In this document: positions 23,001-33,299 of the stretch, in pieces
Position numbering within the stretch: the stretch's first letter is position 1
Layout: each line of letters begins with the position of its first letter
Origin: Plasmodiophora brassicae
Lineage: Eukaryota > Endomyxa: Phytomyxea > Phytomyxea > Plasmodiophorida
Direction of reading: 5' to 3'
Assembly: GCA_036867785.1 (NCBI GenBank)
Contig: CP145427.1
Location: forward strand, 620,001 to 684,000
DNA: 64,000 bases
Position numbers and translations under genes: made by a program
The notes under the pieces: generated by a model
What the model was told of the DNA's origin: nothing
Database searches by the model: none
Seen by the model: only the letters and a program-made list of their open reading frames with translations

Positions 23001-24531
23001 ATGAGGCGCCCGGCGTGGTCCGCCTTCGGCTGCGACACGATGACATCGTAGATCGGGCGGACGACGGACGCCAAGTAGGTGCCCGGCGGCGACTGCGGCG
23101 GGGCACCGCCGACCAGCATCGTGCCGCCCTGCGCCGCGCTCGACATCTGATGGAACAGGAAGCAGAGCAGCTCCGGGCAGTGGCGCAGGTTGCTGGCCTC
23201 GCCCCAGACGCACATGTAGAGCGCCAGGTCCCACATCTCCGGCGGCCCGTGCCGGCAGCCCTGCCACCGCAGCGCCGGGCGAACCTTCATCCGCGCGCAC
23301 CAATACAGGTAGTTCGCAAAAATCTATCATTAGCACAGTGTCAGTGCTACTCATCCCGCGATGGCGGAGGCAGCGTGCGACAGTCCCGCACTGCAGCCTC
23401 ACACAGCAGACGCGCACCTTATCGTGCAGGCGCTGGACGAAATCGGAGTGGCCCTGCGTGTGGATCGCGGCGAGTAGGTACATGACGTGTTCGCGCTGGT
23501 TGTCGCGGTTGTCGGTCTGGAAGCCGAACCAGTTGGCGACGTCGGCGAACACGTTCAGGACGAGGTCGTTGATGGCGACGACGGACGCGGGCGGGTCGTG
23601 GTCCTCGAAGTAGTTGTGCGAGGCACGGGGCGTGCCCGCGCCGCCCAGGTTCGCCATCGACGTGCTGCGCTTGATGAACAGCTTGTCCTCCTGGGGGCGC
23701 ACCGCCAGTCAGCTTCGCGAAAATCGGCAGTGCACAGGGGGTCGTCGCCCTCCCAAACCTTGTAGGCGATCGGTTTCGCGCGCAGGGCGCTTCGGTCGAC
23801 GTCGGCGGCGAGCACAAAGTGCTGCGTGAAGACGCCGAGCAGGGCGAGTACGAACCAGGCAATCATGGCGGGGGCGAACGACGCCCCGCCGAAATCGTCC
23901 GATTGCATCCCGTCGCGCACCAGGTGCGCCACGTACGCCAGGAACCGCCCCGACATGAAGTGGTCGGCGGCGGCCACGATCGCCAGGCTGCCCGACATGG
24001 CCGACGACGCCATCATCGTCGACGTCGGCTTGCCGACGGCCACCAGCGTCAGCACCACGATGAAGACGACGTCGAGCACGACGAGGAACTCGTCGCGGAC
24101 CCATCCGAAATGGAGGCGATGCGCGCCGATCGCGGCAAGCAACCCTGTGTGTGCGCGCGAGGCTCTGTTCAGCAACGGGCACCGACGACGACGCGATGCG
24201 AATCACGACCTAGGATAGCGCCAAGCGCGGCGCCGGCGGCGACCTGGCGGATCAGGACGCAGAGGACGCCGGCGATAGCGATGCCGAGGGCGCAGAGGAA
24301 CACGAGGGCCCATGTGGACCCCAGGCCGGACGTGTTGGACGGGAGGACCTCGTGGATGACGATCGTGCCGACGGTGACACCCAGGGTCAGGGCGTACAGG
24401 CGGCGGGCCTTGCGCCCGTAGAAGCAGATTAGGGCGCCCAGCAGCACAACGGGCACCGGCAGCGCCCTGTAGACAAAGTCGGGCAGTTCCACGCCGCCCA
24501 TCGGCAACATGGTCAACAGAATGACGAGCAT
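17002..24531 (-). CDS. 1,3-beta-glucan (callose) synthase with an extra N-terminal membrane domain
   Basis: A large plasma-membrane glycosyltransferase (family GT48) making 1,3-beta-glucan from UDP-glucose. The gene has many exons joined by introns of about 50-80 bp, several ending in CACACACAG. From the ATG at 24531 the first ~250 residues form a multi-helix domain (PVPVVLLGALICFYGRKARR) resembling the TM198/DUF4203 domain. Exon 3 (23691 downward) leads into the FKS1 region: FANYLYWCARMK, then LALYMCVWGEASNLRHCPE near 23220. The membrane middle has KTYVERRSWLH (22800). The catalytic part has GHPDLFDKTFHLTRGGISKA and NLSEDIFAGYN near 19000-19100, followed by YRPTGRGFI and SHFSKALEL (18200). 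The tail has NAFSKGVVIDDLL and a short poly-Gln run before the stop at 17002. The N-terminal exons splice on in frame, so I read one gene; separate genes are the alternative. A fragment of its 5' part recurs at 31205-31990. Confidence 0.9.
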
Positions 24532-24714
24532 TGTTCACGTATGACGACCGGGCGGGCGGCGGACGGGTGTGACGTCCCCCGTCCCCCCGTCCATCTCGAC
24601 GGTCAGCCCGACCCGGGGGGGCCACGCCCCCCCTTGCCACCCGTCCATCGCGCGCGCCCGAACGCCGCAACGTTACGTGACACGACATCATGAAACGGAA
24701 TGCGGTCGTATGAC
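24532..24714. promoter_or_regulatory. Upstream region of the glucan synthase gene
   Basis: Non-coding, very C/G-rich with homopolymeric C runs near 24590-24640. It should contain the glucan synthase promoter and marks the left edge of the lower-GC island. Confidence 0.35.
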
Positions 24715-24936
24715 GCGCCCGCCTGCCACTGCGGTGGCCGTCTCCCAGGACAGGCGTGCCTCGGCAGGCGAAGGGCCGGCCGACGTTGCCGAGGGCGTGC
24801 TCGCGCCCATCGTCACGACATCTGTGTGACAATGAATGACTGTTTACGCTATGACGTCGTGTAACGACCGGAGCGGTGGCAACCTCTCGGTTCTGACGAG
24901 GTGCTACTCGTCGAAATGTCTGTCTCTCGCTGCCAG
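24715..24936 (+). pseudogene. Decayed 5' piece of an LRR gene
   Basis: This stretch aligns by eye with the 5' region of the LRR gene at 26960-27500: shared words include GCCACTGCGGTGGCC, GCGCCCATCGTCAC and AATGAATGACTGTTTACGCT, then the first LRR exon (GAGCGGTGGCAAC...GTCGAAATGTCTGTCTCTC). The signal-peptide exon is absent and the LRR1 exon copy is shortened, so no protein can be made. It is a relic of a former LRR gene or of a local duplication. Confidence 0.65.
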
Positions 24937-26960
24937 TGCGGCTCATGTTCACGTCGCGGTACTTCCCTGACTAACGTCGGATACGAGGTGTAAGCTGCAG
25001 ACCCATGAGCTCTCGATTGATGCTTCATCACTGTCTTGAATGGGGTCCATTGCATACACCATCCCTTACGAAACAACGGAAGCGCACATTTATCTGGGCG
25101 CTCCTTATTCCTGACTCCTTTAAACGGTTTGGGTGGCGGCCCACAAACTGAGGGTGTTTCGTATCCACGTCCTCATCGGTCGGAGCACGGCGACCTAATA
25201 CAACTAATAATGTGGATCAGTCCCCTGTACTAGAACAGTACAGATCATGCTCCTGTTATTACACTTACTGGAAGCCCATTGGCGCGCGCTCAGTTAGCCT
25301 CGTCTCACAAAGAGACTCGACCGCTATCGATGTCGGGCGCTTCCTGTATTGTCGTCGCTGTCTTGGCACTGTCTTACACTCTTGAGGCGAGCGTGGGTGT
25401 GGAGAGTAGCCAGAACGGGACGGTCTTGGCATCTTGGACGGCGCCCTACTTCGTCCTTGGCAATACGTCATTTGACGTCACTGCCAACACGTTATACATT
25501 ATCCCACCCACTGACCAGACAAGCCAGGAGCACCTTCTTCCGCCGTTTTCGAACACGACAATCGTCGCCATTGACTCACAAGACACTATTGATTATCAGG
25601 GCTGGGCAGATGCCTGTTCCAGCAAGGCTTTGTCTTGTCGGGCAATGATTGTCACAAACTGTGCCGAACCCACCCGCAACCTGCAGGCCTGGATGTTTCG
25701 GAGCACACGACCAGCACCGTTTACGGATGTGCCCATGGTGATCATGACCCCCGAGCAAACGTCGGAGCTGATGTCCGCATTCACTAACGATGGCAAGCGT
25801 CTGCTTCGAATAACATCGCATACCGCGCCGGATCCAATCGTGATGGCTCTCTGGCCCAGAATGGTCTGGACCATTGCGTTCCTGCTGAGTACCGTTATCG
25901 TTGCTGTTGCACTCGTCAAACTGGCCTCGTTTTGCGTAAGCGGCAATGGACGCTTTAGGCGAGCCCCGTTCGCACCGACGTTTGCGGTTTCGACGATATT
26001 CCTGGATGGGGTTCTCTGCTCGTACATGATTGGCGATATCGCGTTATGCCAAGGACGTTGCTCGTCCTACAACTTTTCCAAAGCCTTCCTGTTAGAAACC
26101 GAATTAGCTGTTGGCTGTATCCAAATATTAGCGATTGCATACATTCTCCAACAAGCGTGCGGTCCAAAGTGCGAAGTCGCATCTCGTTGGACGTTCCTGC
26201 GTCAGGCCCTGCAATGGTCAGTCGCATCGTCCATCATCATTGCTTATGAAGCAAACAACATTATCGGATTGGTAACCTCGACCCTGCGCTCTTCCTCGGT
26301 CTATGTCGCCGGGGCGCTACTGATGGATCTGGTTGCGTTCGTCGCGTTTATTCGTCAAGGACGCAATGTGACCACGCTGCTGCTACAATGCAAAGGCATT
26401 TCGGACGGCGATCGTCGAGCGCGTGTGCTATTCGGGCGACGTATCGCACGATGCGGAATCATGGGGATATTGGTCATCGCGCTACTGATAATTCTGGCCG
26501 TGGCTTCAGTCATCGAGAACTTCCCCTTGTTCTGGGTCGCGTTTTCATTATCTTACATGATGGTTGCCGTGCAGCGCATAACGGAGGCCCTGGCTTTCCA
26601 GGCCCCGCCAGACAATATCGTTGCAAGCGCGACATCGGGCATTATCGAAATGTTCAAAGCCGCGTTTTCCTGCCAGGCAAATGCGGGTCCCAAACTACAC
26701 AGCATCATTCATGTCGCCAATCCACAAATCACGTCCCATCCTCTCTAAATCCCACTAGTACCAGAGGCGTTCGCCTGGTGACTTGTGGCCATGATCAGGG
26801 AGGTCCTCAACAGTAATAAACCCAGCCAACTTGCATCGTTTGCGTTAGAAACTATCGTTGCTATGAGATTGAGTTGCAATGCTCCAGGGCCCTAAAGAAA
26901 CGGTCAACGGTTTATCGTGTCTCGGCAGCCGTGATGGAACGTTTGGCGGAACAGCACCCC
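24937..26960 (+). repeat. Duplicated 2-kb module, copy A (with 7TM gene)
   Basis: The stretch aligns over its whole length with 43658-45720: about 390 bp of upstream sequence, the 7TM gene, and about 200 bp downstream ending near CTCGGCAGCCGTGAT. Similarity is high in the coding part and lower but clear outside it. I see no terminal inverted repeats or target-site duplication, so it looks like segmental duplication, not a transposon. Confidence 0.8.
25330..26748 (+). CDS. Secreted-domain 7TM receptor-like protein, copy A, 472 aa
   Basis: An intronless membrane protein with a signal peptide (MSGASCIVVAVLALSY), about 180 extracellular residues with several N-x-S/T sites, then seven hydrophobic helices starting at MVWTIAFLLSTVIVAVALVK (near 25860) and ending at FPLFWVAFSLSYMMVAVQR (near 26530). 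The ectodomain part SCRAMIVTNCAEP and DVPMVIMTPEQT resembles a protease-associated (PA) type fold, but I cannot confirm it. Topology suggests a receptor; no known GPCR signature is evident. The paralogue at 44091-45509 has exactly the same length. Lack of introns sets both apart from most genes here. GC is lower than in the flanking housekeeping genes. Ligand and pathway are unknown. Confidence 0.75.
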   Translation: MSGASCIVVAVLALSYTLEASVGVESSQNGTVLASWTAPYFVLGNTSFDVTANTLYIIPPTDQTSQEHLLPPFSNTTIVAIDSQDTIDYQGWADACSSKALSCRAMIVTNCAEPTRNLQAWMFRSTRPAPFTDVPMVIMTPEQTSELMSAFTNDGKRLLRITSHTAPDPIVMALWPRMVWTIAFLLSTVIVAVALVKLASFCVSGNGRFRRAPFAPTFAVSTIFLDGVLCSYMIGDIALCQGRCSSYNFSKAFLLETELAVGCIQILAIAYILQQACGPKCEVASRWTFLRQALQWSVASSIIIAYEANNIIGLVTSTLRSSSVYVAGALLMDLVAFVAFIRQGRNVTTLLLQCKGISDGDRRARVLFGRRIARCGIMGILVIALLIILAVASVIENFPLFWVAFSLSYMMVAVQRITEALAFQAPPDNIVASATSGIIEMFKAAFSCQANAGPKLHSIIHVANPQITSHPL

Positions 26961-27215
26961 CCTACGACCCGCCGCCTGCCACTGCGGTGGCCATATCCCA
27001 GGGTAGGCGAAGGGCCGACCGACGTCGCCGAATGCGTTCCCGCCTGGGCGTACTCGCGCCCATCGTCACTCTGCGTTGGGATTTGGGACCCCCATTTCCG
27101 GGACGGCCCCAGTTTTATGTGGGGCGACCGGCTGCCGCTGAGGGACCACAGGGGGATCCACGACGTCACGTTGTGAGGACGGCGCGTTCTCTCCCGCGTT
27201 CGCGCGACCTGGTCA

Positions 27216-28814
27216 ATGCCGCTGCGTCGGCTGCCGATGCTCCTGTTCGGCCTGCTACTGTGGCCTGTGCCGTCCCAGGCCGGTGCCGGCGCTGGCACAG
27301 AAATCAAGTCGGGGATCTCGGGGCGATCCCGGCTGTACGACGACACCCCTGGGGGCAATGAATGACTGTTTACGCTCTGCTGTCGTGTAGGGACCTGAGC
27401 GGTGGCAACGTCTCGGTGCTGACGAGTCAGGTGCTCCTCGGATTCGGCGACATCGTCGAAATGTCTGTCTCTCGCTGCTGGAATCCGTGATCGCGCCTCG
27501 CTCATGTACAGTGTGCGCGCGTGTGCAGCGATCTGGAGTCGAACACGATCGAATCGATTGAGGTGGGCGCCTTCGAGGGCGTGCCCAGGCTGCAGAGACT
27601 GTACGGCGACGTCGCAAGAATGCGAACCGGCTGATCTCCTTGCACAGGTGCGTGTGCAACAATCGCATCCATGTTGTCGAGAAGGGGTCGTTCGACGGGG
27701 TGCCCTCCCTCACTGATCTGTGAGTCCTATGCTGGCAGTCCCGCCCGTCCAGCGCGGTCTGCTGACCTTCGGCACAGAGGCCTATGCCACAATCAGATCT
27801 GGATGATTGAAAGCGATTCTCTGTCTGGGTTGACGTCTCTAACCTACCTGTATGGATCCATTCCAGGTCGCGTCAACTGTGACCAACTGAATTCTGTATA
27901 CGTCGTACGTAGCTCTCTGAATAGCAATCGCTTCCAGATGGTTCAAAAGCACATGCTTCTTGGGCTGTCGTCGCTGACCCATCTGTGAGCGCTCGGCGAC
28001 GCAAACCGGTTATCGCGTGCGATATTATTTATCTCAGTTCTGCACAGCCGATTGGACGACAACCTGATCGAGTGGATCGACGAGGATGCTTTCCTTCCGG
28101 TACCCATGCTGGAAATGTTGTTCGTATCGACTGTGCGAGCATTTGGCGGCAGGCATGGTACGCTCGCCGGAACTCTGCACAGACGCTTGGACAACAACCT
28201 GCTTCAGACTATTGAGGCAGGGCTGTTCAAAGGATTGCCATCCCTCGTCGACCTGTACGAATCGCTAGCTGCTGGGTGCATGCACCGAACGGGTCCGTTG
28301 AACCATTCTCAGGGCATTGGGTCACAACAATATCGATGCAATTGAAAATGGCGCGTTCTCCCAGCTGTCGTCGCTGGATCGTCTGTGCGTATTTGCATAT
28401 AATACGGCGCCAAAGGGACCCCGTCGCTGAGGTGACCACAGCGATCTCCAGGGCAATCAGATTCGATCTGTCAGAAAAGGCGCGCTGAGCGGCATGGTGT
28501 CGTTGACCTGCATGTACGCGACACAGGATGCAGATGCGTCAGGAGCACGCTGACCTGTGCAATCCGATCAGATGGTTGCAGGAGAACCGCATCGAGACGA
28601 TTGAGGATGGCGCTTTCTCCGGGCTGCCATCGCTTGATGAAGTGTTCGTATGGTCGCAATGCGTTGCCGCTCCTTCCATGTCCCTCAGCAGGATATGCCC
28701 AGGGTTCTCGCTGGGAATCCACTCTGCCAATCGCCGGCGTTTGCACATGTGGAGTCCTTGCTGGAACTACGTCGTAACTGGGGACTGCCGATGAGTGCCA
28801 CAGTCGAATGCTGA
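27216..28814 (+). CDS. Secreted leucine-rich repeat protein, one repeat per exon
   Basis: A predicted secreted LRR protein. The ATG at 27216 gives a signal peptide (MPLRRLPMLLFGLLLW). After it come ten LRR exons, each exactly 72 bp (24 residues), all in the same phase: 27391-27462, 27529-27600, 27648-27719, 27778-27849, 27913-27984, 28048-28119, 28183-28254, 28313-28384, 28442-28513 and 28572-28643. Each encodes the pattern LxLxxNxIxxIxxGAFxGLxSLxx of the extracellular 24-residue LRR class. The last exon, 28703-28814, has GNPLCQSPAF and ends VEC, a C-terminal cap. The first donor (near 27307) is the least certain. LRR1 is the most divergent. Introns are 47-66 bp. There is no membrane anchor. 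Its function is presumably ligand binding outside the cell. Confidence 0.85.
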
Positions 28815-28997
28815 TGATGCTGTATCATTACATGGTGTTATAGTCACCCTTTTCCCTTTCTGTGGTTAGCGTGTCTGCCAAGCTTTCCCCGGCCTCGCTG
28901 TGCCGGTTGACAGGGTAGAATTTGTATGGATGAACGCTTTACTTTTTTAGTATGGGATAACTTGGTCCGACCCGCCGTCGTCTCACGGAAGAAAGTA
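28815..28997. other. Intergenic between convergent genes
   Basis: AT-richer spacer between the LRR stop and the stop of the tail-anchored gene. Nothing else was seen. Confidence 0.4.
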
Positions 28998-29667
28998 CTA
29001 CAGCAGAAGTCTCGTGGTCGCATAGAGCACGATCACCAGTACGAAGATGACGGCCGCCGTGATTGATCGCGGATCCTGAACAGGTCAACAATTCAGAAAT
29101 GTACTGCTTGTGAAGACACAATCTTCAAACCCATGTTGTTGGAATGGGTGCGCGCATGACCAGAATAGTGCATACCGACGAAATGGTCATCGCTGCCAGC
29201 ACGCGAGCCACCAACGTGTGGACAGCCTGGACCTGTCTTACGGTCTTCGGACCAGAGCGAGTTGATTATAGATGACGCGATGGACCCAATTGTGCTATAG
29301 AAAGGTTCGTGAAGAGGCACGGTGGGATCTGCCAGGGCCTGCGCGGACTGTCAGATTAATTACCCTGTACTCTATTCAACAGAGAGCACACAACCCGAAT
29401 GATCAGTACAGCTGCACGCGGCAATCTCGGATGCTTGTCCATCAGGAAGTTCCAGGAGTTGGCAATTCTCGCGGCCGCGCCGAGGGCCCCAACAGTGGTG
29501 ATGTGTTTCTCCAGCATGTATAGGCGGAACCGGGCGACATGGGGCGCCAACGACGGATCATACATTGCGTGGACACGGACAGCCTCAAACAGCTCTTCAC
29601 CTGTGGCCGCCTCCGGCAGCTGAGGTACGTCGAGAAGTTGTACAGCGACGTCATGATGAGACGGCAT
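28998..29667 (-). CDS. Putative tail-anchored protein, 189 aa
   Basis: Three exons join in frame: 29667-29395, 29338-29120 and 29075-28998 (introns 56 and 44 bp). The product starts MPSHHDVAVQLLDVPQLPEA and has an alpha-helical middle (YDPSLAPHVARFRLYMLEKH, LGAAARIANSWNFLMDKH), then a polar stretch, and ends in a single hydrophobic segment ITAAVIFVLVIVLYATTRLLL at the very C-terminus, typical of tail-anchored proteins of the ER or organelles. I do not recognise the soluble part. The donor at 29119 is one of two possible choices. The frame also runs upstream through the terminal repeat of the MITE-like element, but without an ATG. Confidence 0.6.
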
Positions 29668-29684
29668 CGCAACGACGACAGAAT

Positions 29685-30260
29685 ATTGGGGCTGCTTGAA
29701 AGTGTACACAAACGCATTTGTGTACAGTTATATTTCGAACTGTTTAACTCAGCGTAATATACTATTGTGACAACGAACTCACAGATCACATCACCGGAAC
29801 GAAGTTATCGTCGACCATCTACTCGCGTAGTGTCTGCAATTGGTACAATGAAGCCGCCAGGTAGCGCGTACTCGTGTGGCCAGAAAGTGTACACTAGTGT
29901 ACACTTCTGGTCAAGTTCATGTCAGATGTATCGATGTGTATCAAAATGCGTCACGAATGCGTGTTGAATGCCACACATTCCTGGGTTAGAGCGCACTTTT
30001 CGTCACTTCGGCTCACATATGTGCGGAAGTGCCACAACATGCACTTTTCATCACTTCAGTCAGGAATTGGCACATTTCAAGAACATGGGCAGCACGCGAC
30101 GCCATGAATTGAATGTTGTTGGAGTTACTTTGAAGGGCGTATGCGGAATTAACAACTACCGGTTTCCCAATGAGAGGTATCTGACTAATTAATAAACTAT
30201 CTCGAAATCAACCAATTCATGTAATGTACTTCCAAATGTACAGTTTCAAGCAGCCCCAAT
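29685..30260. mobile_element. MITE-like element with about 23-bp terminal inverted repeats
   Basis: The left end ATTGGGGCTGCTTGAAAGTG(TACA) at about 29685-29707 matches the reverse complement of the right end at about 30237-30260 with one mismatch. The 576-bp interior is AT-rich, has no coding frame, and includes a small palindrome (GTGTACACTAGTGTACACT near 29887). No clear target-site duplication was found. It lies 18 bp upstream of the tail-anchored gene's ATG and could affect its promoter. Confidence 0.55.
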
Positions 30261-31204
30261 GGCAGTGACCGTGGCCACTGACGCACTTTTCGTGTTCCCA
30301 GTGCTGAGAGGCGTGGCAGCCACGCGGTATGTTTACCGACCCGGCTGATGACTCGCCGCCCCCATGTTTGGACCAACTCGTTTGACTGCAACACGCGAGC
30401 GGGTTGCAGTCCAGTAACGCACGCGAAGATCAGACATACAAGGGCGACGTTACCCAGAGTTTACGAAGGCTCATTGTAGTACCCCAATAACAGCGCACAA
30501 CATGGACAGTGATGATGGGACGAATGAAATTGCATAAATGGCGCAGAGCAGTAATTGCGCATCCTGTGGAGCGATTTCATTGAGACGCGTCTGGTGCTCC
30601 AGTGCATCAGTACCTTGTTCTACAGGCATGCCCTTGCAGGATTACTGCTAATTGCCTTTTGTCGCAGACTTTCTTAGGCGCTCGTAATTTCTTGGGCTGA
30701 CCTGCTTCCTTTGTCGGTTTGAGAATGTCTGAGCGCGAAGCGTAATGGACGGCGCCATTGACGGCCAAGGCAGCAATAGGAGACGCAGGAGGTATCGCAC
30801 AAGCCATGATCGCGACAATGCCTCCTGCGGTACTGCGATTGGGTGAAGTAAGCGATGGACCCGTCGGTGACGCGTGAAGGCTTTCGGGACCGGGAAACAA
30901 CGGTGGAAGGGTGGAGTGCCTGGAAAACGGGACCAGGGCAGGGACATGGTCGCCACTCATGCAGGCGCCCGCTGTTCTGCAGAAGGTGAATGTAACGAAA
31001 GTCGTTCAGGGCATGGAAAAGGAACTGCGACGGGAGTGGTAGCAGTTCGCCCATCTTCAATCACGCGGTTTCGTGTCGTTGTCAGCCGAGGCCGCTGGCG
31101 GTTGTGTGCGGGCAACGACGTCTGGAGCGGCCTTTGCCTGCCACTTAATTGTGGTACGCCTTCAGCTGAACGTCCGTCTTCCTGAAGACGTCCACACCAC
31201 ATGC
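30261..31204. other. Island stretch without a supported gene
   Basis: Short open frames occur on both strands; the longest (minus, 30960-30607) is Pro/Ser-rich then basic and is not recognised. It may be old mobile-element sequence, but nothing in it proves this. Confidence 0.4.
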
Positions 31205-31990
31205 CGCGGTTATCAGTCTGGAAGCCGAACCAGTTGGCGGCGTCGGCGAACACGTTCAGGACGACGTCGTTGATGGAGACGACGGACGCGGGCGGGTCGC
31301 GGTCCTCGAAGCAGTTGTGCGAGGCGCGCCCGCGTCGCCCAGTTTCGCCATCGACGTGCTGCGCTTGATGAACAGCTTGTCCTCCTGGAGCACGTACGCC
31401 GCCAGTCAGCTGATTCCCGACAAATCAGTGCATGGTCGCCTGCCGCAAATCTTGTAGACGATCGGTTTGGCGCGCAGGGCGCTTCGGTCAACGTCGGCGG
31501 CGAGCACAAAGTGCTGCGTGAAGACGCCGAGCAGGGCGAGGACGCACCAGCGATCAGGGCGAGGACACACCGGCGATCAGGGCGGGGTCGAACGACATCC
31601 CGACGAAATCGTCCGATTGCATCCCGTCGCGAACCTGGTGCGCCACGTACGCCAGGAACCGCCCCGACATGAAGTGGTCGGCGGCGGCCACGATCGCCAG
31701 GCCGCCCGACATGGCCGACGACGCCATCATCGTCGACGTCGGCTTGCCGACGGCCACCAGCGTCAGCACCACGATGAAGACGACGTCGAGCACGACGAGG
31801 AACTCGTCCCGGACCCATCCGAAATGGAGGCGATGCGCGCCGATCGCGGCAAGCAACCCTGTGTGTGCGCGCGAGGCTCTGTTCAGCAACGGGCACCGAC
31901 GACGACGCGATGCGAATCGCGACCTAGGATAGCGCCCAGCGCGGCGCCAGCAGCGACCTGGCGGATCAGGATCACGCAGAGAACGCCGCC
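31205..31990 (-). pseudogene. Fragment of the glucan synthase gene (5' part)
   Basis: This piece aligns nearly end to end with 23505-24275 of the glucan synthase gene in the same orientation, including both introns there, so it arose by DNA duplication and not through mRNA. It covers the end of exon 1, exon 2 and the start of exon 3. By eye similarity is above 90 percent. Relative to the parent it has a small tandem duplication near 31530-31580 and several small indels, so the copied frame is broken. It has no start or catalytic region. Confidence 0.9.
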
Positions 31991-32099
31991 GGCGCCACAA
32001 ACGGTCGTTATCATCAAAGAACACGCGTCGTCGATTTTCTCTTCATGCGATAGCAACTTCTGCGATTCTCGAATCTCGGTCTCGGTCGGCCATATATAG

Positions 32100-32900
32100 G
32101 AAATCGGGATGCTTCATCGGCGTTACCCGAAGATCATCCATCTGCAAGATGCGCGTCGCCCGAAACGCCAGTGCAATGCGGCCTGCGCCCCGACGAGACA
32201 ACAGGTCGGCCCAGACGTTGGCCGTGCCGGAGATCTCCTTCGTGCGATAAGCGAATCCTTGCAGGTGAAGCGCCCAACGCTAAATCCTCTGCGCCGTGTG
32301 GTTCGTCATCTCAGCGTCATTCGCAAAGATGTTGCGGTGGTCGCAGTACATGAGAAGTCACCACGCTCAGTCGCCTTGATGATGGCGGGTGCCTCCTTCT
32401 CGGGGGTTGACCATCGCAATTCGGCTCCGAGAATCGCTTGCCGTAGAAAGCGAGTGGTTCGTGTCGTTGCTCATGAACTGGTAAGTCGACGTCCCCCATC
32501 GGAATCTGGGTAATGACGGCAGCCCATGCTAGATCACTAGCGTCTGTGAACAAGCATGCCTGCTGGTCAGACTTCGGGTACGCGAGCTGAACGTCCTGGA
32601 CCAGCGCGAAGCGAATGTCCTCTGAAGATGAATACCGAAGGCCTGCGTGACTCAGCAATGGAAGATGCCCAAGTGCTCGTCAGGACGATGGGATAACAAG
32701 TACACCGTGAACACGGCTCCCGACGGCATCCTGCGCACGCGAATGGAAACGCGCACACCACGACTGGTACGCGAGTCGCTGGCAACGATCTGCGAATGAA
32801 TCGCAGCATTCAGGAAGCAGGTGCACGGGTATTGGATTAGAGCTCCCAGTTCACGCGGATCGCCAGAGAATGTGAGAACACACGTTCACCGGTACTTATT
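32100..32900 (-). mobile_element. Fossil Ty3/gypsy-type pol fragment
   Basis: The translated minus strand shows the end of a reverse transcriptase and an RNase H region of LTR retrotransposon type (TDAS motif near 32530). It is a partial, broken copy with several breaks; no LTRs were recognised. It is probably old, since only scattered stretches still read as protein. Confidence 0.7.
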
Positions 32901-33299
32901 GCGAGAAGCTGAGGGTCAATCTGCTCCTGAGGGGCATCTGGCCTGAAGAACTCAGGTGGCTGTGGACGCGCTACTGGAGCCGCACACGGTGAAATCGTCG
33001 AAGACCGACGCGAGGGACGTCCGACGGCTGCCAGAAAGAAGGCGACGACGTTCGACGAGATGCGGCATTACCAGCACCTGGCGAACATCCGGCGCGGGGT
33101 GGCGGAAGACACCGACCAATCGACCAAGGACTCCGCGAAAGGCAAGCGGCGCCCACGTCATGACGACGATGACGGCGGAACGAGGCCGGCGCCGGAGCAC
33201 GAAGCCTACACAGGCAACGGATGACAACCAGCCACTGAGCTGGCCTTTGTCGAGGTCCACATCCGTTGAGGAAGTGTCCAGCAACGGCAACCGCCGATG

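Noticed and set aside
24937-26960. The duplicated 7TM module as a transposon
   Set aside because: No inverted or direct terminal repeats, no transposase-like product and no target-site duplication seen.
30607-30960. Possible gene on the minus strand
   Set aside because: Pro/Ser-rich then basic; no homology recognised and no intron-exon logic. Left as unassigned island sequence.
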